Positions 37,559 to 47,288 are shown, counted from the stretch's first letter. The stretch is DNA of 64,000 bases from Microbacterium endophyticum (GCF_011047135.1 NZ_CP049255.1:2170001-2234000), one strand, 5' to 3'. The notes: a model not told the origin generated them from the sequence alone. Program-made: numbers and translations.

Positions 37559-40057
37559 CTACCGTGATTCGAGCGTGGCGACGAATCGCCCTCTTCTCGT
37601 CCGTCGCGCGCGTGAGATCGCGATCATTCCGATTCCGAGGGCGAGCACTGCTGCTCCGAGCGCGCCCAGCTGACGCACCGGCATTCCATTGCCGTCGCGC
37701 GCACCCGTGACTGCAAGGTCGCTCACGATCGTCGACTCGTCTTCGTCGCCACAGGTGCCTTTCGCGAGCACGAGAGTTTCGGCATCCGCTGCGGTGCGGT
37801 AACGCAACTCGGCTATCCACTGCTTGGTGCCGGAGGTGGGCGAGCTCACGTCTGGCGAACGGTATTCGCCGCTGCCATCGAGTGGCACAACCGTGGTCTC
37901 GTACTCAAGCGTGTCCTCTGTGCACACCGGCAGAGTGTCGGGCTCGTTGTGAAAAACGAAGAAGACGAGCTCGGCGTCGGTATCGGCGGCGAGCCCCGTC
38001 ACCGTTGCGTTGTCGTAGAACGACTCGTTGACTCCTGCGCGCTCGAGCGCTGCGGTCACGACCTCTGGAGAAGCCACCGCGGTGGTTTCGTTTTCGAGGC
38101 CGCACGCGCCCTGCGCGAGAAGACGTCGTTCCCCGCCATCGGAGGGGGAGTACCAGAGATACTCGATCCAGTAGTAGCTGCCCTGCTGGTGGGCGCGGAC
38201 TTCCGGCGAGACGTAGTCACCCTCGTCCGTGACTGGGATCGGTTGCGTCGTCTCAACGAGCGTTTCCGGGGTGCAAGCGTTGGCAGGTTCGGTGTTTCCT
38301 TCTGCGTGGTAGAGCTCGAATGTCAAGTCAGTCGTACCACTGCGGGGAACCGGCCCCGTAACGTGCGCTGTGTCGGTGATGGCCGCGCCGAAGTCAGCCT
38401 CGGCAAGTGCGGTCGTCGTCACCGTGGGAAGCGGTGCTGTCGTCGTCTCGCTCTCTATCCCACACGCGCCGACGTGCACGCTGCTTCCCTCATGATCTCG
38501 TGCGTGTTCTTGCCAGTAATACGTGCCGAAGTCGGGAACATTCGGCGCCTCGATCGTGATTGTTCCAGGTTGGCTTACCAACACCGGTTCGCTGTTTTCC
38601 CACACCAGATTTTCTGGCGTACAAGCATCGGCTGGAGCGACCCCCTCCGGAGCGCGAAAGACGGATGCTGTCACGAAAAGACCGTTCGCCGGAACCACTC
38701 CGTCGACGATGATGTCGTCGCTCATGGTGCCACCTACAGCGGCCACTGGCTGGGCTCTCGACGAGATGGCGGCAACCATCGTGATCTGGCTCACCTCACC
38801 GAACTGTTCCGTCCAGCTGTAGTTTTCGGGCAGCGTCGCTGCGACCTCGTCGCTTTGTTCCGCAGCATTGATCTTCCATACCGCGGTATAGAAACCGGGC
38901 CCGGGAAGTTCCCATTCTGATTCGACACGATAGGGCACCGTCGGGCCGCTCGATGACTCGCTCGTGAGTGCGAGAGAACCAACCTCTTCTGCATCACTCG
39001 GGATCTCGTCTGCCAGCGCGGGCTCTGACTGAGTGCGGTAGACAGTTCCGATTGCGGATACCGGGAGATAGTCGCCCCCGCCGTCTCGCGCCCACGTGCC
39101 CTCGGCGGCGGCGAACGTGACGTCGTCGGTGTAGCGGCCACCGGGTACGTAGCGGGCGGCAACCTGGGTCGTGATCACCGGCGAGAAAGTCGTCTCACGG
39201 TCAGCGGCATCTTCTGCCGACATCGACACTTCCACACGTCCGGCGGGACCGGCTGTGTCTTGACCGCCAGGTGTGGAGAAGTGATGCACCGCCCCCGCGA
39301 AGCCTCCGCTGAACGTACCCGAGGCGTGCACGCGAAAACCTCTTCCGGCCACGGGTGCCTGCGCCTGAATCTCGTATGTCGTTTCCGGTGTGGCATTTTC
39401 GATCGTCGCGGATCCGCTCTGCACGAAGATTCCATTCTCCAGCGCGAGAGTGCCAGACGCGTGAGGTACGTCTGTGTGGGCCGTCACGGTGCCGCGTAAC
39501 GGATCCGCCTCGTCGATCGTTAGCGAGAGTGAGCCCGTCCCACTAGCGGGGGCGGCTGCAGTGTTCGTGGCTTCTGTGTAGTACGCGGCCGCAAGGTTTT
39601 GTACGGCTTCGTCGTGTTCAGAGGCAAGCGACGAGAACGTCCAGTGAATTGCACCCTGCAGGCTGTCGCCTTGATATCCGAAGGCATGAAGTGTTTCGTG
39701 CCAATTCGCAATTGCTTTGACGGCCCACCCGACGCTTGCCGCTTGCACCGGGTCGCTGGTTTGGCCGTACTTCGACACGAGCAGGTTGATACCGGTCAGC
39801 TGCGCGGAGCTGAGACCGGCAGCAGAAGAACTGATGCCGTTATCAACCGTGTTTCCGGTGGGTGCAGGCTGGCCCGGCACTATGCAGTAGGTGTGCACGC
39901 CACCGACGACCATCGAGCCGTGCCAACCGTACGTCGATGTCGGGGCCCACGTGCCGAAACCACTTCCTTGAGAAGCAGCTTGCACAGGCAGGGAAATCAG
40001 AATGCCGCCGGTTGCTAGTGCCACCACGATCACTATCGCCACAAGGATTCTTCGCAT
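37559..40057 (-). CDS. Sortase-anchored multidomain surface protein with thioester-like N-terminal domain
   Basis: An 832-residue exported protein. Residues of about 2-28 form a signal peptide ending near LPVQAAS. The next 140 residues include GVHTYCIVPGQPAP and, later, DSLQGAIHWTFSSLAS, which resembles the Cys and Gln segments of TQXA thioester domains. The middle contains repeated Ig-like units of about 110 residues, each with an ACTPE/CTEDT-L motif. The C-terminus has LAVTG, a hydrophobic helix and a basic tail, the layout of a class E sortase substrate. It may be an adhesin. ATG at 40057 is preferred over 40129. Confidence 0.8.
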   Translation of the reverse strand: MRRILVAIVIVVALATGGILISLPVQAASQGSGFGTWAPTSTYGWHGSMVVGGVHTYCIVPGQPAPTGNTVDNGISSSAAGLSSAQLTGINLLVSKYGQTSDPVQAASVGWAVKAIANWHETLHAFGYQGDSLQGAIHWTFSSLASEHDEAVQNLAAAYYTEATNTAAAPASGTGSLSLTIDEADPLRGTVTAHTDVPHASGTLALENGIFVQSGSATIENATPETTYEIQAQAPVAGRGFRVHASGTFSGGFAGAVHHFSTPGGQDTAGPAGRVEVSMSAEDAADRETTFSPVITTQVAARYVPGGRYTDDVTFAAAEGTWARDGGGDYLPVSAIGTVYRTQSEPALADEIPSDAEEVGSLALTSESSSGPTVPYRVESEWELPGPGFYTAVWKINAAEQSDEVAATLPENYSWTEQFGEVSQITMVAAISSRAQPVAAVGGTMSDDIIVDGVVPANGLFVTASVFRAPEGVAPADACTPENLVWENSEPVLVSQPGTITIEAPNVPDFGTYYWQEHARDHEGSSVHVGACGIESETTTAPLPTVTTTALAEADFGAAITDTAHVTGPVPRSGTTDLTFELYHAEGNTEPANACTPETLVETTQPIPVTDEGDYVSPEVRAHQQGSYYWIEYLWYSPSDGGERRLLAQGACGLENETTAVASPEVVTAALERAGVNESFYDNATVTGLAADTDAELVFFVFHNEPDTLPVCTEDTLEYETTVVPLDGSGEYRSPDVSSPTSGTKQWIAELRYRTAADAETLVLAKGTCGDEDESTIVSDLAVTGARDGNGMPVRQLGALGAAVLALGIGMIAISRARRTRRGRFVATLESR

Positions 40058-40159
40058 GCCAACGATCGTCGATCGCCGGCGCACTCGTCGAACTCTCCGC
40101 GCGCGTCGCGGTGGATAACCCCGGTGCATGCCGAGGCTGTGGAGAGAAGGCCGTAGTGG

Positions 40160-41089
40160 CTATCGGCGGGGCAGAAGCGTGAGCAGAGACGCTTCGGGGC
40201 GGCATCCGAATCGGATCGGCGCGTAGATTGAGTGGCCAATTCCCGCGCTCACGTTCAGCGGGGAAGATGCTTCGCCGTGAGCCCAGGAACTGAGGCCGCG
40301 CGCCTGGTCGAGCGGGATGTCGCAATTTGCCACGAGGGCCTTCGGCGAGCCGGGGATTCGTACTTGTCCGCCGTGAGTGTGACCGGCGAAAATCGTATCA
40401 GCTCCGAAATCGACGAACGCATCGAGGACTCGGCGGTAGGGCGCGTGCGTCACTCCGAGCGTGAGGTCGGTACGTTTTTTCAGCTTGCCGACCTGGGGAG
40501 CAAGTGACGGAATATCATCCCACTGTCGATGCGCGTCATCCACGCCAAAAGCGTTGATTTTCACATCGCCGACGCGCAGTGCAGCGGTCGAATTGTTGAG
40601 ACCGTGCCATCCCAAGTCGTCCTGCAGGAACCTGTCGAGAGCGCGAGTGTCCAGGGGTTCTGCCTGCGGGGTATGCGATGAGGGGCCGATGAAGTAGCGC
40701 AAGGGGTTACGCGGCGACGGCGCGACGAGATCGTTCGAGCCGTGTACGTAGAGGCCGGGAATCCCGCGGAATGCGCTCAGCGCTTCGCGGATACCTTCCA
40801 GACCACGCGGATGCCCGAGGTTATCGCCGGTATTGATCACGAGGTCAGGGCTCAACTGCGCGAGAGAAGCGATCCACTCCTGTTTGCGGTGCTGCCTCGG
40901 AGCCATGTGGGCATCGGAGATATGCAGGACTCGCAGTGGTCGCGACCCGGCAGGCAAAACGTAGACATCGTGCCTGCGAACGGTGAACAAATAGCGTTCA
41001 ATCCCGATACCCCAGACAGCGGCACCGACGCCGGTTGCCCCCACCGCAGCGAGAGCGGTGAGGGCGACCCTTGTGCTGCTCGATGTCAC
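40160..41089 (-). CDS. Membrane-anchored metallophosphoesterase
   Basis: A 309-residue protein. An N-terminal hydrophobic helix (residues of about 8-28) precedes the calcineurin-like domain: LRVLHISDAHMAPRQ, DLVINTGDNLGHPRG, YVHGSNDLVAP, GVTHAPYRRVLD and FAGHTHGGQVRIPG supply the metal ligands. The substrate is unknown; family members include UDP-diacylglucosamine and other pyrophosphatases or phosphodiesterases. The GTG start overlaps the upstream PBP stop by 4 bp. Confidence 0.92.
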   Translation of the reverse strand: MTSSSTRVALTALAAVGATGVGAAVWGIGIERYLFTVRRHDVYVLPAGSRPLRVLHISDAHMAPRQHRKQEWIASLAQLSPDLVINTGDNLGHPRGLEGIREALSAFRGIPGLYVHGSNDLVAPSPRNPLRYFIGPSSHTPQAEPLDTRALDRFLQDDLGWHGLNNSTAALRVGDVKINAFGVDDAHRQWDDIPSLAPQVGKLKKRTDLTLGVTHAPYRRVLDAFVDFGADTIFAGHTHGGQVRIPGSPKALVANCDIPLDQARGLSSWAHGEASSPLNVSAGIGHSIYAPIRFGCRPEASLLTLLPRR

Positions 41090-43695
41090 GGGCAGGATGC
41101 GGCGGTGTAGTTGATCGAGACAGTTGCGCCACGCGCGACGACAGTACCGCCAGCGGGATCGGTTCCCGTCGCAGTCTTCGTCTTGTCCTCGGGCTTGTCC
41201 TTGTCCTTTTCGCCGCTGGCGCTGCCGGTTTCAGTGCAGGTTCCTACTACCGGGTTCAAGCCGGCTCCGGAGAGCGTTTGCTGCGCCTGGGCGAGCGTTC
41301 CGCTCACGCCCGGAACGGAGACACCGTTTCCATTGCTGGGTGTGATCGTGACGGAGGTGCCGCCAGCGACTTTTCCAGCCCCCGGGCTCTGGCTGATGAT
41401 CGTTCCAGCAGCCTCGACGCCGTCAGCAGCGTCGGTGACGGTCACGGTGAAGCCAGCATCCGATAGCGTCTGCTGAGCCTGTTCAGTTGACTGGCCGATG
41501 ACGCTCGGCAGGTCGCGATAAACGGTGCGGATGAGGTTCGGATCTGGTGCGGGGAAGCTGTCTCCACCGTAGGCCACGTTCGCTGAATGCTGGATATCTC
41601 GCGCGATGGAATACCGCAGGCTCGACAGTTGGCGTCCGTTTGCATACTGCGTGAAAAGATCGGCGTCGCCGGAGGCGTTTCCTACCCAAACGGCCGTCGT
41701 CACCTTGGTCGAGGATTCGATCATCCAGGTCTGGAACGACTCGTGAGTTCCGGTCTTTCCGATGAGGGCTGTGCCATCCCACGGGTTTCCCTGCGAGCCA
41801 GTGCCGCTGCTCGCCATGACGCCCTGTAGCGCGTACGCGGCCGTCGCAGCGACTTCAGGTGTGAGTACCTGGGTGCATGTCTTCTCGGCGAGCTTGAGGG
41901 CATCACCGTCTGAGTTGGTGACCTTATCGATCGCGGTGGGCTCACAGTAGGTTCCGTTGTTCGCGATGGTGGCATAAGCACCAGCCATAGCGATCGGCGA
42001 CACGTTGTCGGAGCCGATGACGTTGGTGCCGTACTGCATCGTGATCGGCGTGCCATCGCCGCGCGTGACGCCCATCTTCGTTGCATCGTTGGCAATGTCG
42101 CAAAGGTCGAGCTCAGATGCCATTGCGAGGTAGCCAGAGTTCAAGGACTGTGCGGTGAAGCTCATTGGTGTGCCGACGGATCCGCCGACCTTATTGAAGT
42201 TGTTGATGAGCGTATTGGAGGTGTTATTCCAGTCGCCGGTGCAGGAGTTCCGCATCGTTTTGAAGACTCGATTTCGGCCATCGAGCACTTCATTAACGGA
42301 GTGCCCCTGTTCAAGCCAGTCGACAAGCGTGAAGAGCTTGAATGTCGAGCCGGCGTTGAAACCGTCGGAGTTTCCATACGTGGAATTTCCGGCGTAAACG
42401 AGGGACGTGTAGTTCGGATCGTCGGCCAACGAGGCATCTTCGCTGAACTTCGTATTCTGTGCGATCGCGAGTATTCGACCCGTAGATGCTTCGATGCTCA
42501 CCGCCGTAGAACCAAAGTCCATGCCGCCGACCGAAGTCGGAGCGTAAGCATTCATCGAGTCTTGAGCCTGCTGCTGTACGCGCCAGTCGAGTGTCGTGTA
42601 GATGTTCAAACCGCCACGCTTGAGCGTTCGGTCACGTTCGTCTTGTGTCTCACCGAGTGCGGTATCTTGGCGAACTACCGATACGACGTACTGGCAGAAG
42701 TAGGCGGCATCCCCGGCGGCGGCACAGCCCGTGGTCGGGTCGGTAATGTTCGGCTCGATCGGAGCCGCGACGGCCTCATCGTGCTGGTCTTGGGTGATTT
42801 TTCCATCACTCAGCATTCGATCGAGAACATAGATCTGACGGTCTTTTGTCAGCGAGTAACCGTCTTCGGCGCTGTTGATGGGGTTTCCATCGCGGTCGGT
42901 CGATGACCCGCCTGGCATATCGATGCGATACGTGTTGGGGTTCTGGACGATGCCGGCGATGACAGCGGCCTGGCCGAGCGTGAGGTCGGCGGCGGAGACG
43001 TTGAAGTAATGGTGGGCAGCGGCTTCGACACCGTAGGTCGTTCCGCCCAGGTTCACGATGTTGAGGTAGCCGAGCAGAATCTCGTTTTTCGAGTACTCCT
43101 GTTCAAGTGCGATCGAGTACCGCATCTCTTGCAACTTGCGTTCGATGCCGTCGGAGCCGCTCGAGTTCGTCGCCTCGGTGAAGCACTGTTGCTTCTCTTC
43201 GTCAGACGTGGCGTTGCTTTCACAGCGCTGGATCAATACGTTCTTCACGTACTGCTGGCTGATCGACGATCCACCCTGCAATTGGCTCGAGCCGCTGAGG
43301 TTGCTCAAGAGCGCGCGCGATGTGCCGATAAGGTCAATGCCGCCGTGCTCGTAAAAGCGAGGGTCCTCGCTCGAGAGCAGCGCGTCGTACATGACGGGCG
43401 CGATCTCGTCGAACGTGACCGGTTCACGGTTCTGCTCGTAGAACTGCGTGAGCTCGGTGTACTCGCCCGTTGCTTGATCTTTCGTGTAGATCGTCGAGGG
43501 CAGCATCAGGTCATCGATTGCCAAATAGTCAGGCATGTTCTCGAACATCGAGATCGCACTTGACGCAGCGGCGCCGGTGACTGCAACAGCAGGAGTGATT
43601 GTGGCAGTGATAAGTACACCGGCAGCGACGCTCAGACCAACCAGTCCAGCGAGGCCGCCGAGCACACCGCTGGCAGTCCGTTTCTTCTCGGGCAT
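41086..43695 (-). CDS. Class A penicillin-binding protein with PASTA domains
   Basis: An 869-residue bifunctional peptidoglycan synthase. It has an N-terminal transmembrane helix, a GT51 glycosyltransferase domain (ALLSSEDPRFYEHGGIDLIG, QGGSSISQQYVKNVL) and a transpeptidase domain (GSTFKLFTLVDW with the active Ser and Lys; IGKTGTHESFQTW). Two C-terminal PASTA repeats (DLPSVIGQSTEQAQQTLSDAG; VSVPGVSGTLAQAQQTLSGAG) follow. An EKDKDKPEDKTK insert lies in the last repeat. It polymerises and cross-links the cell wall and resembles PonA-type enzymes. Confidence 0.95.
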   Translation of the reverse strand: MPEKKRTASGVLGGLAGLVGLSVAAGVLITATITPAVAVTGAAASSAISMFENMPDYLAIDDLMLPSTIYTKDQATGEYTELTQFYEQNREPVTFDEIAPVMYDALLSSEDPRFYEHGGIDLIGTSRALLSNLSGSSQLQGGSSISQQYVKNVLIQRCESNATSDEEKQQCFTEATNSSGSDGIERKLQEMRYSIALEQEYSKNEILLGYLNIVNLGGTTYGVEAAAHHYFNVSAADLTLGQAAVIAGIVQNPNTYRIDMPGGSSTDRDGNPINSAEDGYSLTKDRQIYVLDRMLSDGKITQDQHDEAVAAPIEPNITDPTTGCAAAGDAAYFCQYVVSVVRQDTALGETQDERDRTLKRGGLNIYTTLDWRVQQQAQDSMNAYAPTSVGGMDFGSTAVSIEASTGRILAIAQNTKFSEDASLADDPNYTSLVYAGNSTYGNSDGFNAGSTFKLFTLVDWLEQGHSVNEVLDGRNRVFKTMRNSCTGDWNNTSNTLINNFNKVGGSVGTPMSFTAQSLNSGYLAMASELDLCDIANDATKMGVTRGDGTPITMQYGTNVIGSDNVSPIAMAGAYATIANNGTYCEPTAIDKVTNSDGDALKLAEKTCTQVLTPEVAATAAYALQGVMASSGTGSQGNPWDGTALIGKTGTHESFQTWMIESSTKVTTAVWVGNASGDADLFTQYANGRQLSSLRYSIARDIQHSANVAYGGDSFPAPDPNLIRTVYRDLPSVIGQSTEQAQQTLSDAGFTVTVTDAADGVEAAGTIISQSPGAGKVAGGTSVTITPSNGNGVSVPGVSGTLAQAQQTLSGAGLNPVVGTCTETGSASGEKDKDKPEDKTKTATGTDPAGGTVVARGATVSINYTAASCP

Positions 43696-43792
43696 AGGCT
43701 TGATGCTAGGCCAGATACCTGGGGAATCCCTTGATCACGCGCTTATCAGCGCAGGCTTTGCCCTTACCGAACCGCGAACATCCGGAGCTCCG

Positions 43793-44008
43793 ATGACCAC
43801 GTGGGAATACCTCACCACTCCTCTTTTGATCCACAACACTGCCGCGATCCTCAATAACTGGGGTAAACAGGGGTGGGAACTCGTTCAGGTTGTGACCGGC
43901 CCCGAAGGCGGTCTTGTCGCGTATTTCAAGCGACCGACCGGCGGTGGGACCGCAAACGCCGGACTGGATGCCGCAGCTGTCGCCGCTCAGCAGTTCGAGG
44001 GGAAGTGA
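43793..44008 (+). CDS. Small conserved protein, DUF4177-like
   Basis: A 71-residue protein: TTWEYLTTPLLIHNTAAILN followed by NWGKQGWELVQV resembles DUF4177-type small proteins. The function is unknown. The ATG at 43793 has CGGAG 6 bp upstream; a longer frame from 43535 overlaps the divergent PBP and is rejected. The next gene (RidA) starts 2 bp after the stop, so the two are cotranscribed. Confidence 0.85.
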   Translation: MTTWEYLTTPLLIHNTAAILNNWGKQGWELVQVVTGPEGGLVAYFKRPTGGGTANAGLDAAAVAAQQFEGK

Positions 44009-44009
44009 G

Positions 44010-44477
44010 ATGAGCATTTCAGCAGCCCTCACGAACCTAGGTATCGATCTTCCTGACGTCGCCTCACCCGTCGCGTCCTATATTCCAGCGACGACACACG
44101 GTGATCTGGTGTTCACCTCCGGTCAGCTGCCGTTTGTGGCGGGGGTTCTCCCGGCGACCGGCAAGGTCGGCGAAGGGCGTGGACATGTGGACTCCGCCGA
44201 CGCCAGCCAGTATGCGCGTGTGTGCGCGCTGAACGCGCTCGCGGCTGCTGCTGCGGCGGTCGGAGGGGTGGATCGTCTGACGGGTGTAGTGAAAGTCACG
44301 GGGTTCGTGGCATCCGCTCCTGAATTCACGGGTCAGCCTGGCGTTATCAACGGCGCGAGCGAATTGCTCGGAGAAATCTTCGGTGAAGCCGGCTCACACG
44401 CACGCTCTGCAGTGGGCGTCGCAGTACTTCCGCTCGACTCTCCTGTCGAGGTCGAGGTTATTTTCTCATTCGAATGA
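44010..44477 (+). CDS. RidA-family protein (YjgF/YER057c/UK114)
   Basis: A 155-residue RidA-like protein. It has GDLVFTSGQLPFVAG, VGGVDRLTGVVKVTGFVASA and a C-terminal ARSAVGVAVLPLDSPVEVEV, where the Arg is the family's substrate-binding residue. RidA proteins deaminate reactive enamines and imines. It follows a DUF4177-like gene with a 1-bp gap; GAGGGGA lies upstream of the ATG. Confidence 0.9.
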   Translation: MSISAALTNLGIDLPDVASPVASYIPATTHGDLVFTSGQLPFVAGVLPATGKVGEGRGHVDSADASQYARVCALNALAAAAAAVGGVDRLTGVVKVTGFVASAPEFTGQPGVINGASELLGEIFGEAGSHARSAVGVAVLPLDSPVEVEVIFSFE

Positions 44478-44514
44478 GCTAGCGCGACTAGAGCACCTGC
44501 GCGCTGATCACGCT

Positions 44515-44840
44515 CATCACTGCAGTGTCCGCAGAGGGTCGTGGTCTCTCCGACATCACGACCCTCTGCCACATCCCGCAACAAACGGCGCATGATCTTT
44601 CCGGAGCGGGTCTTCGGCAGCTTTGCTTGATGATCTAAAAGCGACCGCCGCCTGGCCGGAGGTGTCGTCATAGGCGCCGACAATGGCAGGCTCGGTGGTG
44701 GGTTTGTATGAGACCGATGCCGCCTCGATCTCCATGGCCGAGAGGCGGCGGTCGGAGATAATCATGACGTCATCCACACGACCCAAAACCCAGACATCAC
44801 CGTCTCGTCTGCGCTCGTTGCTTCCGAGTTTTCCACGACA
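44515..44840 (-). pseudogene. Broken 3' fragment of an acetyl-CoA synthetase gene
   Basis: On the minus strand, DGDVWVLGRVDDVMIISDRRLS and SGQAAVAF match the C-terminal part of the intact acs at 47341-49320 (DGDIWLLGRVDDVMNVSGHRLS, TGQAVVAF). A second frame then reads KLPKTRSGKIMRRLLRDVAE. About 108 bp that separate these parts in the intact gene (about 47485-47594) are missing, and the frame shifts at the joint. The 38-bp stretch around the lysine codon is nearly identical to acs. The upstream end fades near 44840. No function is expected. Confidence 0.85.
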
Positions 44841-44977
44841 AACGGTGTGGCTACGGCCGAGGGGAAGTATGCCATCGACACGCCCGGATAGATGCAAATG
44901 GTCATCGATCCGGTGAAGGATCTGACGACGACGGCACGTGATGAGGTGCGAGCGGGCGTTGCCGCTGTGCTCGTGGG

Positions 44978-46462
44978 TCACGATGCCTCCGTGACCTCTT
45001 CTGTAGGTGTCGCGTGCTCATCCAACGACCGCGAGCTCGTCAGCGTCAATGCGCCCCACCCGGAGAGCAGCCCGACAACCACCGCCAAGGCGATGAAAAT
45101 CACCCTCTCGCCTGCGAAATATGCGGTTATGAGCTCCGGACTCCAGGCACCGTCCGGCAGTACTGTCGTCACGAGTGCCGCGATGAGCGTGCCGACGGCG
45201 GCCGTGCCCACGCTCGTGCCGACCTCCTGGGCGGTGTCGTTCAGTGCGGTCCCCATGGAGGTGCGGTTCTTGGGCATGGCGCCCACGAGAGCGACCGCGC
45301 AGATCGTCATGACGGTACGCAGTCCGATCGTTATGACGACCATCGCGGCGGCGATGGCGACGTAGCTCTGCTCCACGCTCCACGCCATCGCGAGCAGGCC
45401 GACCACAAGGAAGATTGTTCCGACGAAGGCAGCGATGCGGTGACCGAACCGGCTCGCGAGTCCCTCCGAGATCGGTGTGGCCGCGAACATCGTGACGATG
45501 ATTGGAAGGTTCGCGAATCCTGCGTCCATGGGGCTCCACCCCCAGGCGTACTGGAAGTGCAGGATCAGCGCGAACATTACGCCCGTCATCGCGATGGATG
45601 TGCCGACTTGAGCGATCGTCGAGCCGCGCACCGTCCCATGACTGAATAAAGACAGATCGAGCATGGGCGTGGCCGCGGTGCGCTCGCGCCAGATGAACAG
45701 GGCGAGGCCGAGCGCCGCGCCGAGGATCGACCCTATGGTGAGGGGAGAACTCCATCCGTTCTCCACGGCGCTCGTGAACGTGTAGCAGGCCAAGCCGATC
45801 GTGAGGATGCTCAGTGCCGCACCGGCGACATCCAGCCGATCCCGGGTGAGCCCCTCTGCGGTGTCGCGGGGTACCCCGAGGCGGACGCCGACCACCGCGA
45901 CCAGCGCGATCGGCGCGTTCACCAGCAGAAGCCAGTGCCACGAGAGATGGGTGAGCACCGTGCCGCCGAGGAGGGGCCCGATGACGAAGCCCGACATTCC
46001 GACCACGATCATCATCGTCATTGCGCGCATCCGGAGCTTGTCGTCGTCGAAAAGTCGAAAGACGAGGGAGTTCGTGATGGGAGCCATGGCTGCTGCCGCA
46101 ATGCCGAGGGCCGCGCGGAGAGCGATGAGTTCGCCGGTGCTGCTCACCAGGAGCACGGCGAGGCTGAGGGTGCCGAACAGTGCGAGTCCAATCTGAAGCA
46201 CCCGTCGTCGCCCGAACCTGTCGGCGACGGAACCCGCGGTCAGAAGCAGTCCACCGAACGTCAGGGCGTACGCGCCGCTGACCCATTGCAGAGAGGTCGT
46301 GTCTCCGCCGAGATCTCGCCCAATCGTCGGGAGGGCGATGGACATAAGGGTGTTGTCGACCATTTCGACGAAGAATGCAAGGCAGAGCGCCCCGAGCGGC
46401 AGCCACGCAGCTTTCAGTGACGGGTATATGCGGGTCGGTGCGGGAGTAGTCGATGTACTCAT
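44978..46462 (-). CDS. MFS efflux transporter, DHA2 (14-helix) type
   Basis: A 494-residue transporter with about 14 hydrophobic helices. It has motif A (AGSVADRFGRRRVLQIGLAL) and, in the opening, FFVEMVDNTLMSIALPTIGRDLGGD (the DHA2 D-N-T/V motif). It probably exports drugs or other toxic compounds by proton antiport. The ATG at 46462 has GAAAGG 7 bp upstream. It is divergent from a TetR regulator across three tandem operators, so regulation by that protein is very likely. Confidence 0.92.
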   Translation of the reverse strand: MSTSTTPAPTRIYPSLKAAWLPLGALCLAFFVEMVDNTLMSIALPTIGRDLGGDTTSLQWVSGAYALTFGGLLLTAGSVADRFGRRRVLQIGLALFGTLSLAVLLVSSTGELIALRAALGIAAAAMAPITNSLVFRLFDDDKLRMRAMTMMIVVGMSGFVIGPLLGGTVLTHLSWHWLLLVNAPIALVAVVGVRLGVPRDTAEGLTRDRLDVAGAALSILTIGLACYTFTSAVENGWSSPLTIGSILGAALGLALFIWRERTAATPMLDLSLFSHGTVRGSTIAQVGTSIAMTGVMFALILHFQYAWGWSPMDAGFANLPIIVTMFAATPISEGLASRFGHRIAAFVGTIFLVVGLLAMAWSVEQSYVAIAAAMVVITIGLRTVMTICAVALVGAMPKNRTSMGTALNDTAQEVGTSVGTAAVGTLIAALVTTVLPDGAWSPELITAYFAGERVIFIALAVVVGLLSGWGALTLTSSRSLDEHATPTEEVTEAS

Positions 46463-46475
46463 GGCGAAACCTTTC

Positions 46476-46528
46476 TCGAACGTTGTTCGATAATCGAACG
46501 ACGTTCGATACAATAGAACAGTGTTCGA
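46476..46528. promoter_or_regulatory. Three tandem TetR-type operators between the MFS and TetR genes
   Basis: Three 15-bp palindromes of the form TCGAACnnnGTTCGA lie at 46476-46490 and 46494-46508 (both perfect), and 46514-46528 (one arm TAGAAC). Their centres are 18 and 20 bp apart, so the sites face similar sides of the helix. They lie between the two divergent starts and are the evident binding sites of the TetR protein, which would control both genes. Confidence 0.85.
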
Positions 46529-46568
46529 TAATCCGCAAGGCGCCCGCTCGCTGTGGTGTGATGGGGGC

Positions 46569-47288
46569 ATGCCCACTCACGATGAACCTGTCGCCGATAC
46601 CGGTACGGCGGTTGGGCGAGCGCGGTCGCGCGCGTCGCACTCACTGGATTCCGTGCTCGCTGAGGCGGTGGCCCTGCTCGATGAGTCCGGGGTGGCTGGC
46701 TTGACGATCCGTGCCCTCGCCGCGCGACTCGGTGGCGGCCCCGCGAGCATCTACTGGTACGTCTCGGGTCGAGACGAACTTCTCGACATGGCGGCGGACT
46801 CGATCTTGGCGAGAGTCTTCGCATCGGTTCAGGACGTGGGGGGCGGGGATCCGGTCGATGATCTGCGCACGATCGCCGTCGCCTTGTTCGACGCCATCGT
46901 GGACAGGCCGTGGCTCGGTGCCTACGCGCTTCGGGACACGGGAACGCAACCGCATTCGCTCCGGCTCTACGAGAAGATCGGCGAGCAGACGATGCTGCTG
47001 GAGCTGACTCCGACGCAGCGATTCAATGCGACCTCTGCCGTCGTCGGCTTCGTCATCGGGGTCGCTGCAGACATGGGGCACGAACTCCCCGAGGAGGTCG
47101 TCTCAGGTGAGGTGAGTCGTGAGAAGTATCTCGACCGCGCGACGGAAGCGTGGAGGAGCCTCGACCCGGGCGAGTTCCCGTTTATCCACCACATCGTCGA
47201 AGAGTTCGCGCACCACAGCGACCGTGCTCAGTTTTGCGCTGGTCTGGACCTCCTGCTCGCCGGGATTCGGATGCAAGCCCGCGCCTGA
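46569..47288 (+). CDS. TetR/AcrR-family transcriptional regulator
   Basis: A 239-residue regulator. The N-terminal DNA-binding domain (residues of about 20-75, LDSVLAEAVALLDESGVAGLT, then GGGPASIYWYVSGRDELLD) is followed by a C-terminal TetR_C effector domain (residues of about 90-230). It is divergent from the MFS transporter gene and should repress it in the absence of the exported compound. The ATG at 46569 (MPTHDEPVAD) is chosen; a GTG at 46521 within the third operator would add 16 residues. Confidence 0.88.
   Translation: MPTHDEPVADTGTAVGRARSRASHSLDSVLAEAVALLDESGVAGLTIRALAARLGGGPASIYWYVSGRDELLDMAADSILARVFASVQDVGGGDPVDDLRTIAVALFDAIVDRPWLGAYALRDTGTQPHSLRLYEKIGEQTMLLELTPTQRFNATSAVVGFVIGVAADMGHELPEEVVSGEVSREKYLDRATEAWRSLDPGEFPFIHHIVEEFAHHSDRAQFCAGLDLLLAGIRMQARA

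Noticed and set aside
45018..46640. A 540-codon minus-strand frame overlapping the MFS gene
   Set aside because: It reads the MFS gene in a shifted frame and is extremely Arg/His-rich; the MFS frame has 14 helices and motif A.
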